A stretch of 36,283 nucleotides of DNA from an uncultured Saprospiraceae bacterium (GTDB lineage: Bacteria; Bacteroidota; Bacteroidia; Chitinophagales; Saprospiraceae): contig CALGLS010000016.1 of NCBI GenBank assembly GCA_937959375.1, forward strand, positions 1 through 36,283, read 5' to 3'. The position numbers were made by a program, and so were the translations under genes. Under the pieces are notes generated by a model. It saw only the letters and a program-made list of their open reading frames with translations, was not told the DNA's origin and searched no databases. Position 1 is the stretch's first letter. Each line of letters opens with the position of its first letter. Positions 9,092 to 17,450 of the stretch are shown piece by piece.

Positions 9092-9464
9092 TGTCTTCTA
9101 TTGTATGAGTTAATTGGGTATAAACATATGCAATATGCTTTTATTACCCATGCAAGATAATAAAGAAACAGTTGTATATCCAAATCAATGAAAATAAAGG
9201 TTTCTATGTATGTTATGTTCATCTTATTTATTTCCTGATGAAAATAAATGTGACAGAAATCATTAAAAAGTTTTTTGCTTTTATATATTAAATAAATTGA
9301 CATATGTGTTTTAAACACTTACATTTGTAACCAGAGATGACCGTTTGTACAATTTTGGGATTAGGTTTTAGAAAAAAGAAGTTGTTTAAATAGGTCTCAT
9401 CCATCAAATTTTCGCAAAGCATTTGGTTGCGGAAATGATTGCTTAAAAATCACTGTGAACACTT
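9092..9464. other. Divergent intergenic region
   Basis: This 373-base AT-rich gap lies between the divergent subtilase and orphan-protein genes and must hold both promoters. The one clear structure is a 6+6 palindrome around a single base, GTGTTT-T-AAACAC (9306-9318), which could be an operator. A minus-strand open frame of 76 codons that overlaps the subtilase start lacks gene-like composition and was not called. Confidence 0.35.
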
Positions 9465-9869
9465 ATGAAACATCAAAACAACTCCGAGCAGCTGTCCCAG
9501 CTGTCTCCTCAACTCATTATTAAGGACGTATATTCTATCATCGATTCTCGTATTCAATACATTGAATATCAAGCACATTGTCGATTGAGGAATAGCATCA
9601 AAAACAGTGTACAAGTATCTACAGCTAAAACAGCTATGGGTTCAAATAGTGATACTTCAACTATGCTTGCGAATAACTTTGATCAAATGCTAAGTTTTGT
9701 AAGTGGCTTAGAAACACCTCTAAAGCTTTTGCAGATATTGAAGACCTGGTTAAGAGAAGATAATCTTGCTTTGATCATGAGTTTGCTTTACAACAATACC
9801 TATCTCAAATACTCAGAGGATCACCTTGAACAAATGCTAAAAGAAGAAAGAGTAGAAATTTTAGCTTAA
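9465..9869 (+). CDS. Hypothetical helical protein, 134 aa
   Basis: A small, probably cytoplasmic protein of unknown function, not recognised as a known family. It has no signal peptide or membrane span and is predicted largely helical (LIIKDVYSIIDSRIQYIEYQ; LLQILKTWLREDNLALIMSL; HLEQMLKEERVEI). The start is ATG 9465, preceded by an A-rich leader. It is followed by a hairpin with a T-run that begins inside the last codons, so it probably forms its own transcript rather than an operon with the histidine kinase downstream. The small size leaves some doubt that it is real, but the reading frame, start and terminator are all consistent with a gene. Confidence 0.6.
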   Translation: MKHQNNSEQLSQLSPQLIIKDVYSIIDSRIQYIEYQAHCRLRNSIKNSVQVSTAKTAMGSNSDTSTMLANNFDQMLSFVSGLETPLKLLQILKTWLREDNLALIMSLLYNNTYLKYSEDHLEQMLKEERVEILA

Positions 9870-9926
9870 AAATTTAATTTGGAATAAGCTAGAGTATTCT
9901 TAGCTAATTCAAATTTCTACTTTTTG
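9851..9926 (+). terminator. Intrinsic terminator overlapping the 3' end of the orphan gene
   Basis: AGTAGAAATTT (9851-9861) pairs perfectly with AAATTTCTACT (9911-9921), and the tail continues TTTTGTTTC. Inside, GAATAAGCTA and TAGCTAATTC form a second stem with one mismatch. The outer left arm lies within the final codons of the gene, before the stop at 9867-9869, so translation would compete with folding. Confidence 0.6.
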
Positions 9927-10033
9927 TTTCATTGTTAATTTATCCATCCGTTGCAACCGCTTTGCTTTTGTATCGTATCAAATTACGATTCAAAAATCAG
10001 AGTAATCCTCCAACAAATCAAAGACATTAATTC

Positions 10034-10807
10034 ATGCAAAAATCTATGCTTTTTAAAACTCAGACCAGAAGATTTGAAGACGACTTGGATGAGAAGATCC
10101 GAGAACTCGAAAAAGATACAGAGCAACTATCACAACTCAATACGAATGTGCATGACATCGTAAATTCGGCTGCACACAATCTCCGAACTTCTCTTGTTGT
10201 AATAAAAGCTTATTCTAATTTGCTAATGCACTATGATGGTGAAGAGAAACGAGAAGCGCTAGATCACATGAAGAACTCTGCATTAAAGATGGAGCGCATT
10301 GTCAATCGAATGATTGAGCTCACAGATATACAACGCAATGAGGAATTTACGGAGCAAATGCTCAATTTCGATGAAATCGTTGAGGAGGTAAAGCTACATT
10401 TGGCAGATGATATTCAAGTAACTGAGCCAAAGTTTACCTATACCTATGACATTGAAAACATTCATTATAACAAACTCAGCTTATTCACTATTCTTTTCAA
10501 TCTAATAAGCAATTCAATTTTATATCGAAGCGATGAACCATTGCACATTGATATCAGAACGAGGAGAGAAGATGGTTTTGTAGTACTTAGCGTAACTGAC
10601 AACGGCAAAGGCATTGATTTAAATCGTGACTTACAACGATTATTTAAACCCTTCACAAGAGTTACGATAGAAAATGATGGCTTGGGTACTGGATTATTCC
10701 TCATCCGATCTATTGTAGAGAAGAACGGTGGCAAAATTAAAATTGACTCCTTACCAAACACAGGAACAACGGTACAAATATTTTTAACGCCATCTGTAGA
10801 ATTCTAA
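10034..10807 (+). CDS. Sensor-less histidine kinase (HisKA + HATPase)
   Basis: A 257-residue two-component kinase core with no sensor domain or membrane span. An N-terminal coiled coil (~11-36) leads to the HisKA dimerisation helices with phospho-acceptor His48 in AAHNLRTSL, the SHNLR-like H-box variant frequent in Bacteroidota kinases. The ATPase domain has the N-box Asn156/Asn160 (FNLISNS), G1 box Asp189-x-Gly191-x-Gly193 (VTDNGKG) and G2 box GLGTGL (216-221), so it should be active. Input probably comes through a partner protein binding the coiled coil. A degenerate receiver-like protein is encoded 154 bases downstream on the same strand. The start is ATG 10034; ATG 10046 is an alternative. 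The kinase assignment is confident; signal and target are unknown. Confidence 0.9.
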   Translation: MQKSMLFKTQTRRFEDDLDEKIRELEKDTEQLSQLNTNVHDIVNSAAHNLRTSLVVIKAYSNLLMHYDGEEKREALDHMKNSALKMERIVNRMIELTDIQRNEEFTEQMLNFDEIVEEVKLHLADDIQVTEPKFTYTYDIENIHYNKLSLFTILFNLISNSILYRSDEPLHIDIRTRREDGFVVLSVTDNGKGIDLNRDLQRLFKPFTRVTIENDGLGTGLFLIRSIVEKNGGKIKIDSLPNTGTTVQIFLTPSVEF

Positions 10808-10961
10808 GCTTATTAAAAAAAGATACCTATTATATTCTGAATAAATCTGCAATTACCGAATTAGATTTCACAGCGACCAAAACAATTTAATTACATAAAA
10901 AAATGGTACAATCTATGCTTAAAGTTTAGTGTACTTTTTCCTAATAATTAAATAGTTTTCC

Positions 10962-11372
10962 ATGAATGATCACTTTAATTGCCTATTTATCCTACCCCAA
11001 ACTAGAAACGAAAACAATCAAAACTACTATACTGCTTCAAAGCACTTTCCAGTAAACACTCATTTTGAGTATGGGCATGAAGCCGCTTTAAATTATATAA
11101 AGCATTGCTCTTCTGAAGCATATCCTTCTATTATCGTTTTTGAAGAATCCTTAGGTTTTGAAAAGAACGTAGCATTTATTGAAGAATATCGCGCACAATT
11201 CTACCTTTTCAATATTGATACCCTCTTGTTTAGTTGTGATTTAAATGCTTCTAAACAGCAAAAAGAAGTCAAACAATATCCTGCCATGATTTCAGGTACC
11301 TTGCCACTTCCTTTTAACAAGCAAGTATTTATGAAAAACGTGTTCCCGTTACTCACAGTTTACATGGTTTAA
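10962..11372 (+). CDS. Degenerate response-regulator-like protein (pseudo-receiver)
   Basis: A 136-residue protein whose secondary-structure order follows a CheY-like receiver: beta1 FNCLFIL, helix AALNYIKHC, beta3 SIIVFEE, beta4 TLLFSCDL, beta5 SGTLPLPF, final helix KQVFMKNVFPLL. The normal acidic pair after beta1 is replaced by PQ, the phospho-acceptor Asp at the end of beta3 appears as Glu (VFEE), and the switch Lys of the KP motif is Leu (LPLPF). It is therefore unlikely to be phosphorylated in the usual way and may be a phosphorylation-independent output or scaffold for the kinase encoded just upstream. The family assignment is by pattern and gene context only. A plain hypothetical protein remains possible. 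Confidence 0.6.
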   Translation: MNDHFNCLFILPQTRNENNQNYYTASKHFPVNTHFEYGHEAALNYIKHCSSEAYPSIIVFEESLGFEKNVAFIEEYRAQFYLFNIDTLLFSCDLNASKQQKEVKQYPAMISGTLPLPFNKQVFMKNVFPLLTVYMV

Positions 11373-11382
11373 TATGAATCGT

Positions 11383-11428
11383 CACATTTCTAATTTAAGG
11401 TCTGATCAGATCTTAAATTAGAAATGTG
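11383..11428. repeat. 46-base near-perfect palindrome downstream of the pseudo-receiver gene
   Basis: Two 23-base arms meet at TGA|TCA and match with a single G.T exception. The outer 17 bases (11383-11399 against 11412-11428) are perfect. It starts 10 bases after the stop codon at 11372. As RNA it folds into a stem of about 21 bp with a GATC loop, but no T-run follows directly, so it may be a 3' protective or processing hairpin, or a dyad DNA-binding site. The rest of the gap to 11737 shows nothing else recognisable and presumably carries the promoter of the next operon. Confidence 0.7.
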
Positions 11429-11737
11429 TCTATCAAGTCAACATTCCTCTTTTTTATTCCCACATCACTGTTACTATTTTCAACACAAGTGAGCATATTG
11501 TCTAAATCTCCGGACACCTCGCTTTTCAGGTATTTCATTTCTGACCTTTTACCCTTAACTTTAAATTACAATCATCTACGTCACAAGAATTAAAACAAGA
11601 TTCTGACGATGGCGCGATTGTTGCTTTTTTGGCTCTTAGAAGCGTCTTTATCCTTAGTTAAACGGGTAAAATTCTACTAAAAGACGACTCAACAACTACT
11701 GACAAGCACACCTGTTCAACAAGTTATTCTTAATACT

Positions 11738-13276
11738 ATGAGAAATTTAAAAACTATCAAGGCGCTAGCCTTTGTACTAGCGATCTGTATCTTTTTTGCT
11801 TCCTGCAAAAACTTTGAAGACTTTAATGAAATTGAAGAAATTGAATTGAATGGTGAATATGCCATTCCTTTGATTAACTCTTCTGCAAGTTTGCAAGACA
11901 TCCTTGACGAGACTGGCCAGCAAAACGACTTATCGGGTTTGGTCATTGAAGATGATGGCAGCATGAAAGTCACCTATCAAAATGAAGCAATTACGCAGCA
12001 CATGTCAGATTTCTTCGACGAAATTCCTTCTTTTCCACTTGTAATTCCTTTCAACTCTAATCAAATTCCATTTGATATTTTTGAAAATGTAGAGGTTAAA
12101 CAATTTAATCTTAAAGCAGGAACACTTTCATTTGATTTGGAATCTAATTATGAAGAAAACATCAACGTGCTCATTACCATTCCTAATCTAGTGAAGGATG
12201 GCATTGCATTTAATGTGACTCAGACTATTGAGTATAATGGCAATGCACCTGCTACTGCGAGTATTCCACCTATTGACTTGGCAGGATATGCTTTTAATTT
12301 ACCGAATGGTGAACTAGAAGTTTACTACCAAGCCAATAATAACAGTGGTGATAATCTACCAATCAATCCTATCATGGGAATGGCTGAAGGATGGGATTAC
12401 GAATACATGGAAGGTATTTGGGAAAAAGATACCATCAGTCTTGCTAATGACACACTAGACATTGACATTTTTGAAAACTGGGTGGACGGTAACATCAGTT
12501 TTGCGGATCCAAGTTTATCTATAATGATTGAAAATTCTTTTGGCTTCCCAACCATGGCTCAGATTGAAACATTAAAAGTCATCACTGGTTCTGGAGAAGA
12601 AATGATCTTAGAAAGTTCACTTTTTGATACGCCTTTATATTTGGAATACCCAGCATTGAACGAACCGAATACTATGAAACAAACTGTTTTGACTTTCAAT
12701 AGTACCAATTCAAATATTGCAGATGTTCTAAACTCAAAACCAACTCAAGTTATTTACAGCATAACGGCTGTCATCAATCCGGCTGAGAATGCTATCGTAA
12801 ACGGTTTTATGACTGATCAAAGCACCATGTCTATTGCATTAGAAACGGAGCTTCCAATCCACGGATCAGCGAGTGGTTTTGAAATTGAAGAACCACTAGA
12901 AAGTGATTTATCAGATTTAGACAATATCGAATGGGCTGAATTCAAAATCATTACAGACAATGGGCTACCTGTTGACTTAGGCATACAATTGTATTTCACA
13001 AATGATGAAGGTGAAAAGATAGACTCCCTTTACAACGGTTACGAAAGATTGACAGAATCTGCGGCAGTCAATAATACTGGAGATGTCGTAAACGCTACTC
13101 AAAAAGTAACATTAGTTGAAGTTTCTGCAGAGCGAATGGAAAACATAAAACAAAGTAATAACCTAATGGTGGGAGTAACTTTCTCAACCGTAGATGGTGG
13201 AAACACACCCGTTAAAATTTTGACAAGCCACCAACTTGACGTAAAAGTCGGGATGAAAGTAGGTGTCAAAAACTAA
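11738..13276 (+). CDS. Putative outer-membrane lipoprotein, 512 aa
   Basis: Residues 1-22 are a lipoprotein signal (MRNLKTIKALAFVLAICIFF then ASC), with Cys23 as the lipidation site. The mature part is acidic and predicted beta-rich, with repeated stretches of domain-like sequence (FDIFENVEVKQFNLKAGTL, and later DTLDIDIFENWVDG). No enzyme motif was recognised. The gene is followed after 57 bases by an outer-membrane barrel gene and then a terminator, so the two very likely form an operon whose products act together at the outer membrane. The start is the ATG immediately before the signal peptide. Function is unknown. Confidence 0.85.
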   Translation: MRNLKTIKALAFVLAICIFFASCKNFEDFNEIEEIELNGEYAIPLINSSASLQDILDETGQQNDLSGLVIEDDGSMKVTYQNEAITQHMSDFFDEIPSFPLVIPFNSNQIPFDIFENVEVKQFNLKAGTLSFDLESNYEENINVLITIPNLVKDGIAFNVTQTIEYNGNAPATASIPPIDLAGYAFNLPNGELEVYYQANNNSGDNLPINPIMGMAEGWDYEYMEGIWEKDTISLANDTLDIDIFENWVDGNISFADPSLSIMIENSFGFPTMAQIETLKVITGSGEEMILESSLFDTPLYLEYPALNEPNTMKQTVLTFNSTNSNIADVLNSKPTQVIYSITAVINPAENAIVNGFMTDQSTMSIALETELPIHGSASGFEIEEPLESDLSDLDNIEWAEFKIITDNGLPVDLGIQLYFTNDEGEKIDSLYNGYERLTESAAVNNTGDVVNATQKVTLVEVSAERMENIKQSNNLMVGVTFSTVDGGNTPVKILTSHQLDVKVGMKVGVKN

Positions 13277-13333
13277 CTTGTTTTATTAAATCTAGTGTTG
13301 TTTAAAACCAACTTCAATCAAAAAAATAATCCA

Positions 13334-14659
13334 ATGATTAAGAAAATAATATTTAGCCTATCGTTTTGTTTGATTGCTTCGATAACCATACATGCGCAGC
13401 AATTAGGTTTATACTTTTTGGATGGTGTCATTCAGGCCAACCATCTCAACCCAGCTTTTGCACCAAAGCAAAAAGTAGTGAACTCATTCCCTGGACTTAA
13501 TGCTGGATTTAGCACAACCTTGGGAGCATACAATGATTTTGTCACTGTTAATTCAGAAGGTGTTGGTGTGTTGAATGGAGATGTCGTAATGCAACAACTC
13601 TCTGATAAGAATTTTATCCGTGGAGGATTCAACCTGCATACGATGCATAGCGTAATTGGCAAAAAGAACTGGCGCATCATTGTTAGCAATAGTATAAAAT
13701 TTGATACTTATGTAAATATTCCTCGTGACCTAGCTAGCTTAGCAATCGAAGGAAATGCCGCAGCGGTGGGCCAGACATTTAATATTGGTCCTGACCTCAA
13801 CATAAATGCCTATAGTGAAACTGGTTTTGGTTTTATGTGGAAATTTGGTGAAGTAAATGTTGGTGGTAAAATAAAATTACTAAGTGGATTGGCGAATGTC
13901 AGCACCGACAAAACAGCTGCTTCAGTTACTACTGATGAAGAATATTACCAACTCGAAGCGATGACCGATTACCGTATCAATGCTGCTGGATTAGTCGATA
14001 TCAAAAACCCGACAGACCTTAGCACATTTGAAATGGATTGGAAACTGGATGAAATTACATTTAGTGATATGTTTGACAATTTAAGCGTTGGCCTTGACCT
14101 AGGAGCAAGTGCAAAGTTTATTGACAAGAAGCTAACGGTATCGGCCTCAATACTTGACATCGGTAAAATCAAATGGAAAAACAATCCTTATAACTTCTAC
14201 AGTCAAGGTGCATATCGATTTGAGGGAATTGATGCTAGAGATTTAGTTGAAGAAGATGAATTGTCTTTTGAAGGTACCTTGGATACGCTTGACGGCATTT
14301 TCAACTTTGCAGAAACAAATAGTACCTACAAAACTTCATTACCAACAAAAGCATACTTTAGTACAAACTACAAGATTCACAAATTTTTTAGTGCTGGAGG
14401 TATGCTTTATTATGAAAAGTATAGAGGACAAAATTTTGGAGGATATGCCTTAAACGCTAGTGCACATTTCTCTCAGGTACTTAATGTTGGTTTAACTTGG
14501 TCTTCTGTTTACAAAACAAGTAGTCTAGGGGCACATTTTGCATTAAAGGTTGGGCCAGTACAACTGGTTGCACTTACAGATAACATCATGGCTGCAATGA
14601 AGCCTTATGACAATCAAAACTTTAATGCGCAGTTTGGTTTGAACCTCGCGTTTAAGTAA
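13334..14659 (+). CDS. Outer-membrane beta-barrel protein, DUF5723-like
   Basis: A 441-residue exported protein. The signal peptide MIKKIIFSLSFCLIASITIH is followed by AQQLGLYFLD. The mature N-terminus has the LGLYFLDGV...NHLNPAF pattern and the protein continues with alternating glycine and aromatic strands typical of a barrel (GFGFMWKFGEVNVGGKIKLL; FSAGGMLYYEKYRGQNFGGY), ending with an aromatic-rich LNLAFK strand. This resembles Bacteroidota DUF5723 proteins, whose role is unestablished. ATG 13334 is preferred to a GTG at 13295 because it places the signal peptide at the N-terminus. It is the second gene of an operon with the lipoprotein gene and precedes a strong terminator. Confidence 0.82.
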   Translation: MIKKIIFSLSFCLIASITIHAQQLGLYFLDGVIQANHLNPAFAPKQKVVNSFPGLNAGFSTTLGAYNDFVTVNSEGVGVLNGDVVMQQLSDKNFIRGGFNLHTMHSVIGKKNWRIIVSNSIKFDTYVNIPRDLASLAIEGNAAAVGQTFNIGPDLNINAYSETGFGFMWKFGEVNVGGKIKLLSGLANVSTDKTAASVTTDEEYYQLEAMTDYRINAAGLVDIKNPTDLSTFEMDWKLDEITFSDMFDNLSVGLDLGASAKFIDKKLTVSASILDIGKIKWKNNPYNFYSQGAYRFEGIDARDLVEEDELSFEGTLDTLDGIFNFAETNSTYKTSLPTKAYFSTNYKIHKFFSAGGMLYYEKYRGQNFGGYALNASAHFSQVLNVGLTWSSVYKTSSLGAHFALKVGPVQLVALTDNIMAAMKPYDNQNFNAQFGLNLAFK

Positions 14660-14684
14660 GGAAAAAACCGCCTTTTTTACTAAG

Positions 14685-14723
14685 CAGCCCAAGCTCAACA
14701 AAGTGAGTTTGGGCTGTTTTTTT
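14685..14723 (+). terminator. Intrinsic terminator of the lipoprotein/barrel operon
   Basis: CAGCCCAAGCTCA (14685-14697) pairs with TGAGTTTGGGCTG (14704-14716) with one G.T pair around a 6-base loop, and seven T residues follow. It is 26 bases past the stop codon. Confidence 0.9.
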
Positions 14724-14994
14724 ATATAAAAAGCGTCTAATACATTTCCTGTCACTCCGTAATTCGCAACAACCGTTCACCATTAACCAATAACCGTTTT
14801 CTCAAAGTACATTGTCTATGTCTTTTCTTTAAAACATTTTTACCAAACATTCGTAAAATCGATAGTACATCAAAGTAAAAAACGGATTATTGGTTTGATC
14901 CTAAGAAATAGAATTTGATGCAGATTAAGAAAAACATCTGTTTATCTCTCCTGCACCTATTTACCGATTTTTAGTTTAGAGATTCAATATGTAA

Positions 14995-15029
14995 GGCACA
15001 ATACCCAGTTTGAGTATTGGCCTTTTTTT
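14995..15029 (+). terminator. Second plus-strand intrinsic terminator with no gene in front
   Basis: CAATAC (14999-15004) pairs with GTATTG (15014-15019), extended by GGC/GCC with one bulge, and seven T residues follow. It points along the plus strand, yet the ~270 bases before it (after the previous terminator) hold no convincing reading frame. It may end read-through, face the convergent symporter gene, or close a small RNA. Nothing else was recognised in the 14660-15067 gap. Confidence 0.65.
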
Positions 15030-15067
15030 ATGTCCTTATCACAGTGATCGATAAAGGAGAAAAGGTC

Positions 15068-16573
15068 TTATTTATTAGAGGCAGTTGCAGGATAAGAAAT
15101 AATCAACAAGCCTAGGAAAGTAATAAGACCATTGACGATCAACAATTCAAAATCGAATTGGTATCCAAATAGAAGAAGTTCTGAGTATTTATTTAAGAAG
15201 AAGGTGATTATCGGAGCCGCGATACAAACGATTGGAGTCAAACGATCTTGAATGTTTCTTTTCATAAAGAAACCAAAAGAGTACAATCCCAATAATGGCC
15301 CGTAGGTATAACCTGCAATTTTAAAGATCTGCGCGATTACCGCCTTGTCATTAATATTCCAAAAAACGAGAATAACCAAAAACAACAAAAAAGAGAAACC
15401 AAGATGTACCAAAAACCGCGTTTTCTTCATCGCAGCCTCCTCCCCTTCTCTCTTTTCAAAATCTAAAAAGTCAATACAAAAAGAAGTCGTCAAAGCTGTC
15501 AATGCTGAATCTGCACTAGAGTAAGCAGCAGCGATTAGACCGAGTATAAAGACAATGCCAATGGTGGGTGTCAAATGTTGTAATGCAATTGTTGGATACA
15601 ATAAATCTGTTGCTACTTTCATTTCACCATCTACCATTTGAGTTGGTATTTCGATTCCAACTTCCCCTGCATAGATAAAAAGCAATGCCCCAAGTGTAAG
15701 GAAAAGTAAATTTGCAAATACCAAAACGATACTAAACCAGAACATATTTTTTTGTGCCTCTCCTATCGATTTACAACTCAAATTTTTCTGCATCATATCC
15801 TGATCCAATCCAGTCATAACAATGGCAATTGAAGCTCCTGCTAAAAACTGTTTAAAGAAATTCTTCTTATCTCCCCAGCCCCCTTCAAAATAAAAAATCT
15901 GAGAATACTCACTATTTCTAACGGTTTCAACCAATCCTCCAACAGATAAATCTAATTTCTGACCAATCACAATAACGGTAAGCGTCACCGCTAATAGCAT
16001 ACAAAACGTCTGCAAAGCATCCGTCCAAACAATCGTTTTAATACCTCCTCTAAATGTATAAATCCAAATCAAACCAATAGTCATCAACACCGTTCCCCAA
16101 AAGGGAATTCCATAGTGATGCATCACAAATTCTTGTAAAACAATCGCTACCAAATACAATCGAAAGGAAGCACCAATCGTACGAGACAGCAGAAAGAAAG
16201 CTGATCCTGTCTTGTAAGAAGCTACTCCAAATCGCTCTTCTAGATAAGTATAAATGGAGGTAAGGTTAAGGCGATAATACATCGGCATCAATACTGTGGC
16301 TATCACAAAATATCCCAGTAGATAACCCAATACCATTTGCATATAAGAGAACTGCCGTAGCTCTACCCAACCAGGAACTGAGATGAAAGTAACACCTGAT
16401 AGAGAAGCTCCAATCATTCCAAAAGCAACAAGGTACCAAGGAGATTGGCGATTGGCTAGAAAGAAATCTTTGTTATTAGTATCCTTCCCCGTAAAATACG
16501 ACACAAGCACCAGCACAAAAAAGTATGCTGCAATGATAAACAATATGAGACTTGGTGAAAGTTGTTCAATCAT
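15068..16573 (-). CDS. Sodium/solute symporter family (SSS) transporter
   Basis: A 501-residue inner-membrane permease with about 13 predicted hydrophobic helices, the normal SSS count and length. Helix 1 (LILFIIAAYFFVLVLVSYFTG) is followed by the usual SSS segments DFFLANRQSPWYLVAFGMIGASLSG and the late-helix signature LIAAAYSSADSALTALTTSF (~346-365), whose small/Ser/Thr residues contribute to Na+ binding in this family. The transported solute cannot be read from sequence. The gene lies 89 bases downstream of upp on the same strand with no terminator seen between them, so co-transcription is possible. The start is the ATG at 16573. Confidence 0.92.
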   Translation of the reverse strand: MIEQLSPSLILFIIAAYFFVLVLVSYFTGKDTNNKDFFLANRQSPWYLVAFGMIGASLSGVTFISVPGWVELRQFSYMQMVLGYLLGYFVIATVLMPMYYRLNLTSIYTYLEERFGVASYKTGSAFFLLSRTIGASFRLYLVAIVLQEFVMHHYGIPFWGTVLMTIGLIWIYTFRGGIKTIVWTDALQTFCMLLAVTLTVIVIGQKLDLSVGGLVETVRNSEYSQIFYFEGGWGDKKNFFKQFLAGASIAIVMTGLDQDMMQKNLSCKSIGEAQKNMFWFSIVLVFANLLFLTLGALLFIYAGEVGIEIPTQMVDGEMKVATDLLYPTIALQHLTPTIGIVFILGLIAAAYSSADSALTALTTSFCIDFLDFEKREGEEAAMKKTRFLVHLGFSFLLFLVILVFWNINDKAVIAQIFKIAGYTYGPLLGLYSFGFFMKRNIQDRLTPIVCIAAPIITFFLNKYSELLLFGYQFDFELLIVNGLITFLGLLIISYPATASNK

Positions 16574-16662
16574 AGATGTTGGAAGTTCGTTTATTAGCTA
16601 AGCACCTCTAAATTAGTGCGGGACGAAGTTACTAAAATCTTCAAAATAAGATACAAATCTTA

Positions 16663-17313
16663 CTAGTCTTGTAATTTTGAACCAAAAGCTAAATCACCTG
16701 CATCTCCCAAACCAGGAACGATGTAAGATTTAGCCGTCAATTCTTCGTCAACAGCACCTAACCAAAATTTAGCTTCGGGATAGAGACGTTTAAGGTAATT
16801 ATAACCATAGGTAGAACAAACTACTGAGGCAATATGCAACTGCTTAGGTGTACCATAATCGGCTAAGGCTTTTATGCCTACATCCATTGACGCTCCAGTA
16901 GCCAACATCGGGTCTACGATTATCAAATGGCAGTCATCTAGGTTAGGACAAGAGATATAATCAAGCTTGATTTCGAAGGTACCATCCTTGTGATGTTTCC
17001 GAAAGGCAGATAAAAAAGCATTTTGAGACTTATCAAAATAGTTGAGAAAACCTTGATGAAATGGTAAACCAGCTCGCATGATGGTCGCTAATACAACTCG
17101 TTCAGCAGGTAGATCGATCTTGGCAACTCCCATAGGAGTCTCGACATCATTGGACTTATAAATCAGTGTTTTACTGATTTCATAGGCAAGGATTTCTCCT
17201 ATTCGTTCCAGATTTCGTCTGAAACGCATGCTATCTTTCTGTACTGTGCTATCTCTCAGCTCTGCGAGAAAAGTATTTGCAAGTGAATTCCGATCGTCGA
17301 GTATAAAGGCCAT
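16663..17313 (-). CDS. upp: Uracil phosphoribosyltransferase
   Basis: A 216-residue cytosolic pyrimidine-salvage enzyme converting uracil plus PRPP to UMP and pyrophosphate. It has the PRPP-binding loop IIVDPMLATGASM (131-143), the uracil-binding segment YIVPGLGDAGDLAFG (197-211) and the family's MRAGLPFHQG motif (79-88). Length is normal. It starts at ATG 17313. The symporter gene follows after 89 bases on the same strand, which might hint at linked uptake, but the symporter's substrate is not known. Confidence 0.96.
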   Translation of the reverse strand: MAFILDDRNSLANTFLAELRDSTVQKDSMRFRRNLERIGEILAYEISKTLIYKSNDVETPMGVAKIDLPAERVVLATIMRAGLPFHQGFLNYFDKSQNAFLSAFRKHHKDGTFEIKLDYISCPNLDDCHLIIVDPMLATGASMDVGIKALADYGTPKQLHIASVVCSTYGYNYLKRLYPEAKFWLGAVDEELTAKSYIVPGLGDAGDLAFGSKLQD

Positions 17314-17450
17314 AGTTATTTGCTTTGCGCCAAATCTAATGAAAATAATTTGGAACTGAGGTTTGGAAATACCTTAAGTATTGAATGAAGTGGTTTGAAA
17401 GCTTGTTGGACTAGCCAGACAGCCTCCGACAAAGACTAGGTGTTCGTATT

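Noticed and set aside
9088..9318. Minus-strand open frame of 76 codons overlapping the subtilase start
   Set aside because: Low-complexity, Ile/Tyr/Phe-rich translation of AT-rich intergenic DNA; it overlaps the well-supported subtilase ATG by 4 bases and shows no recognisable domain.
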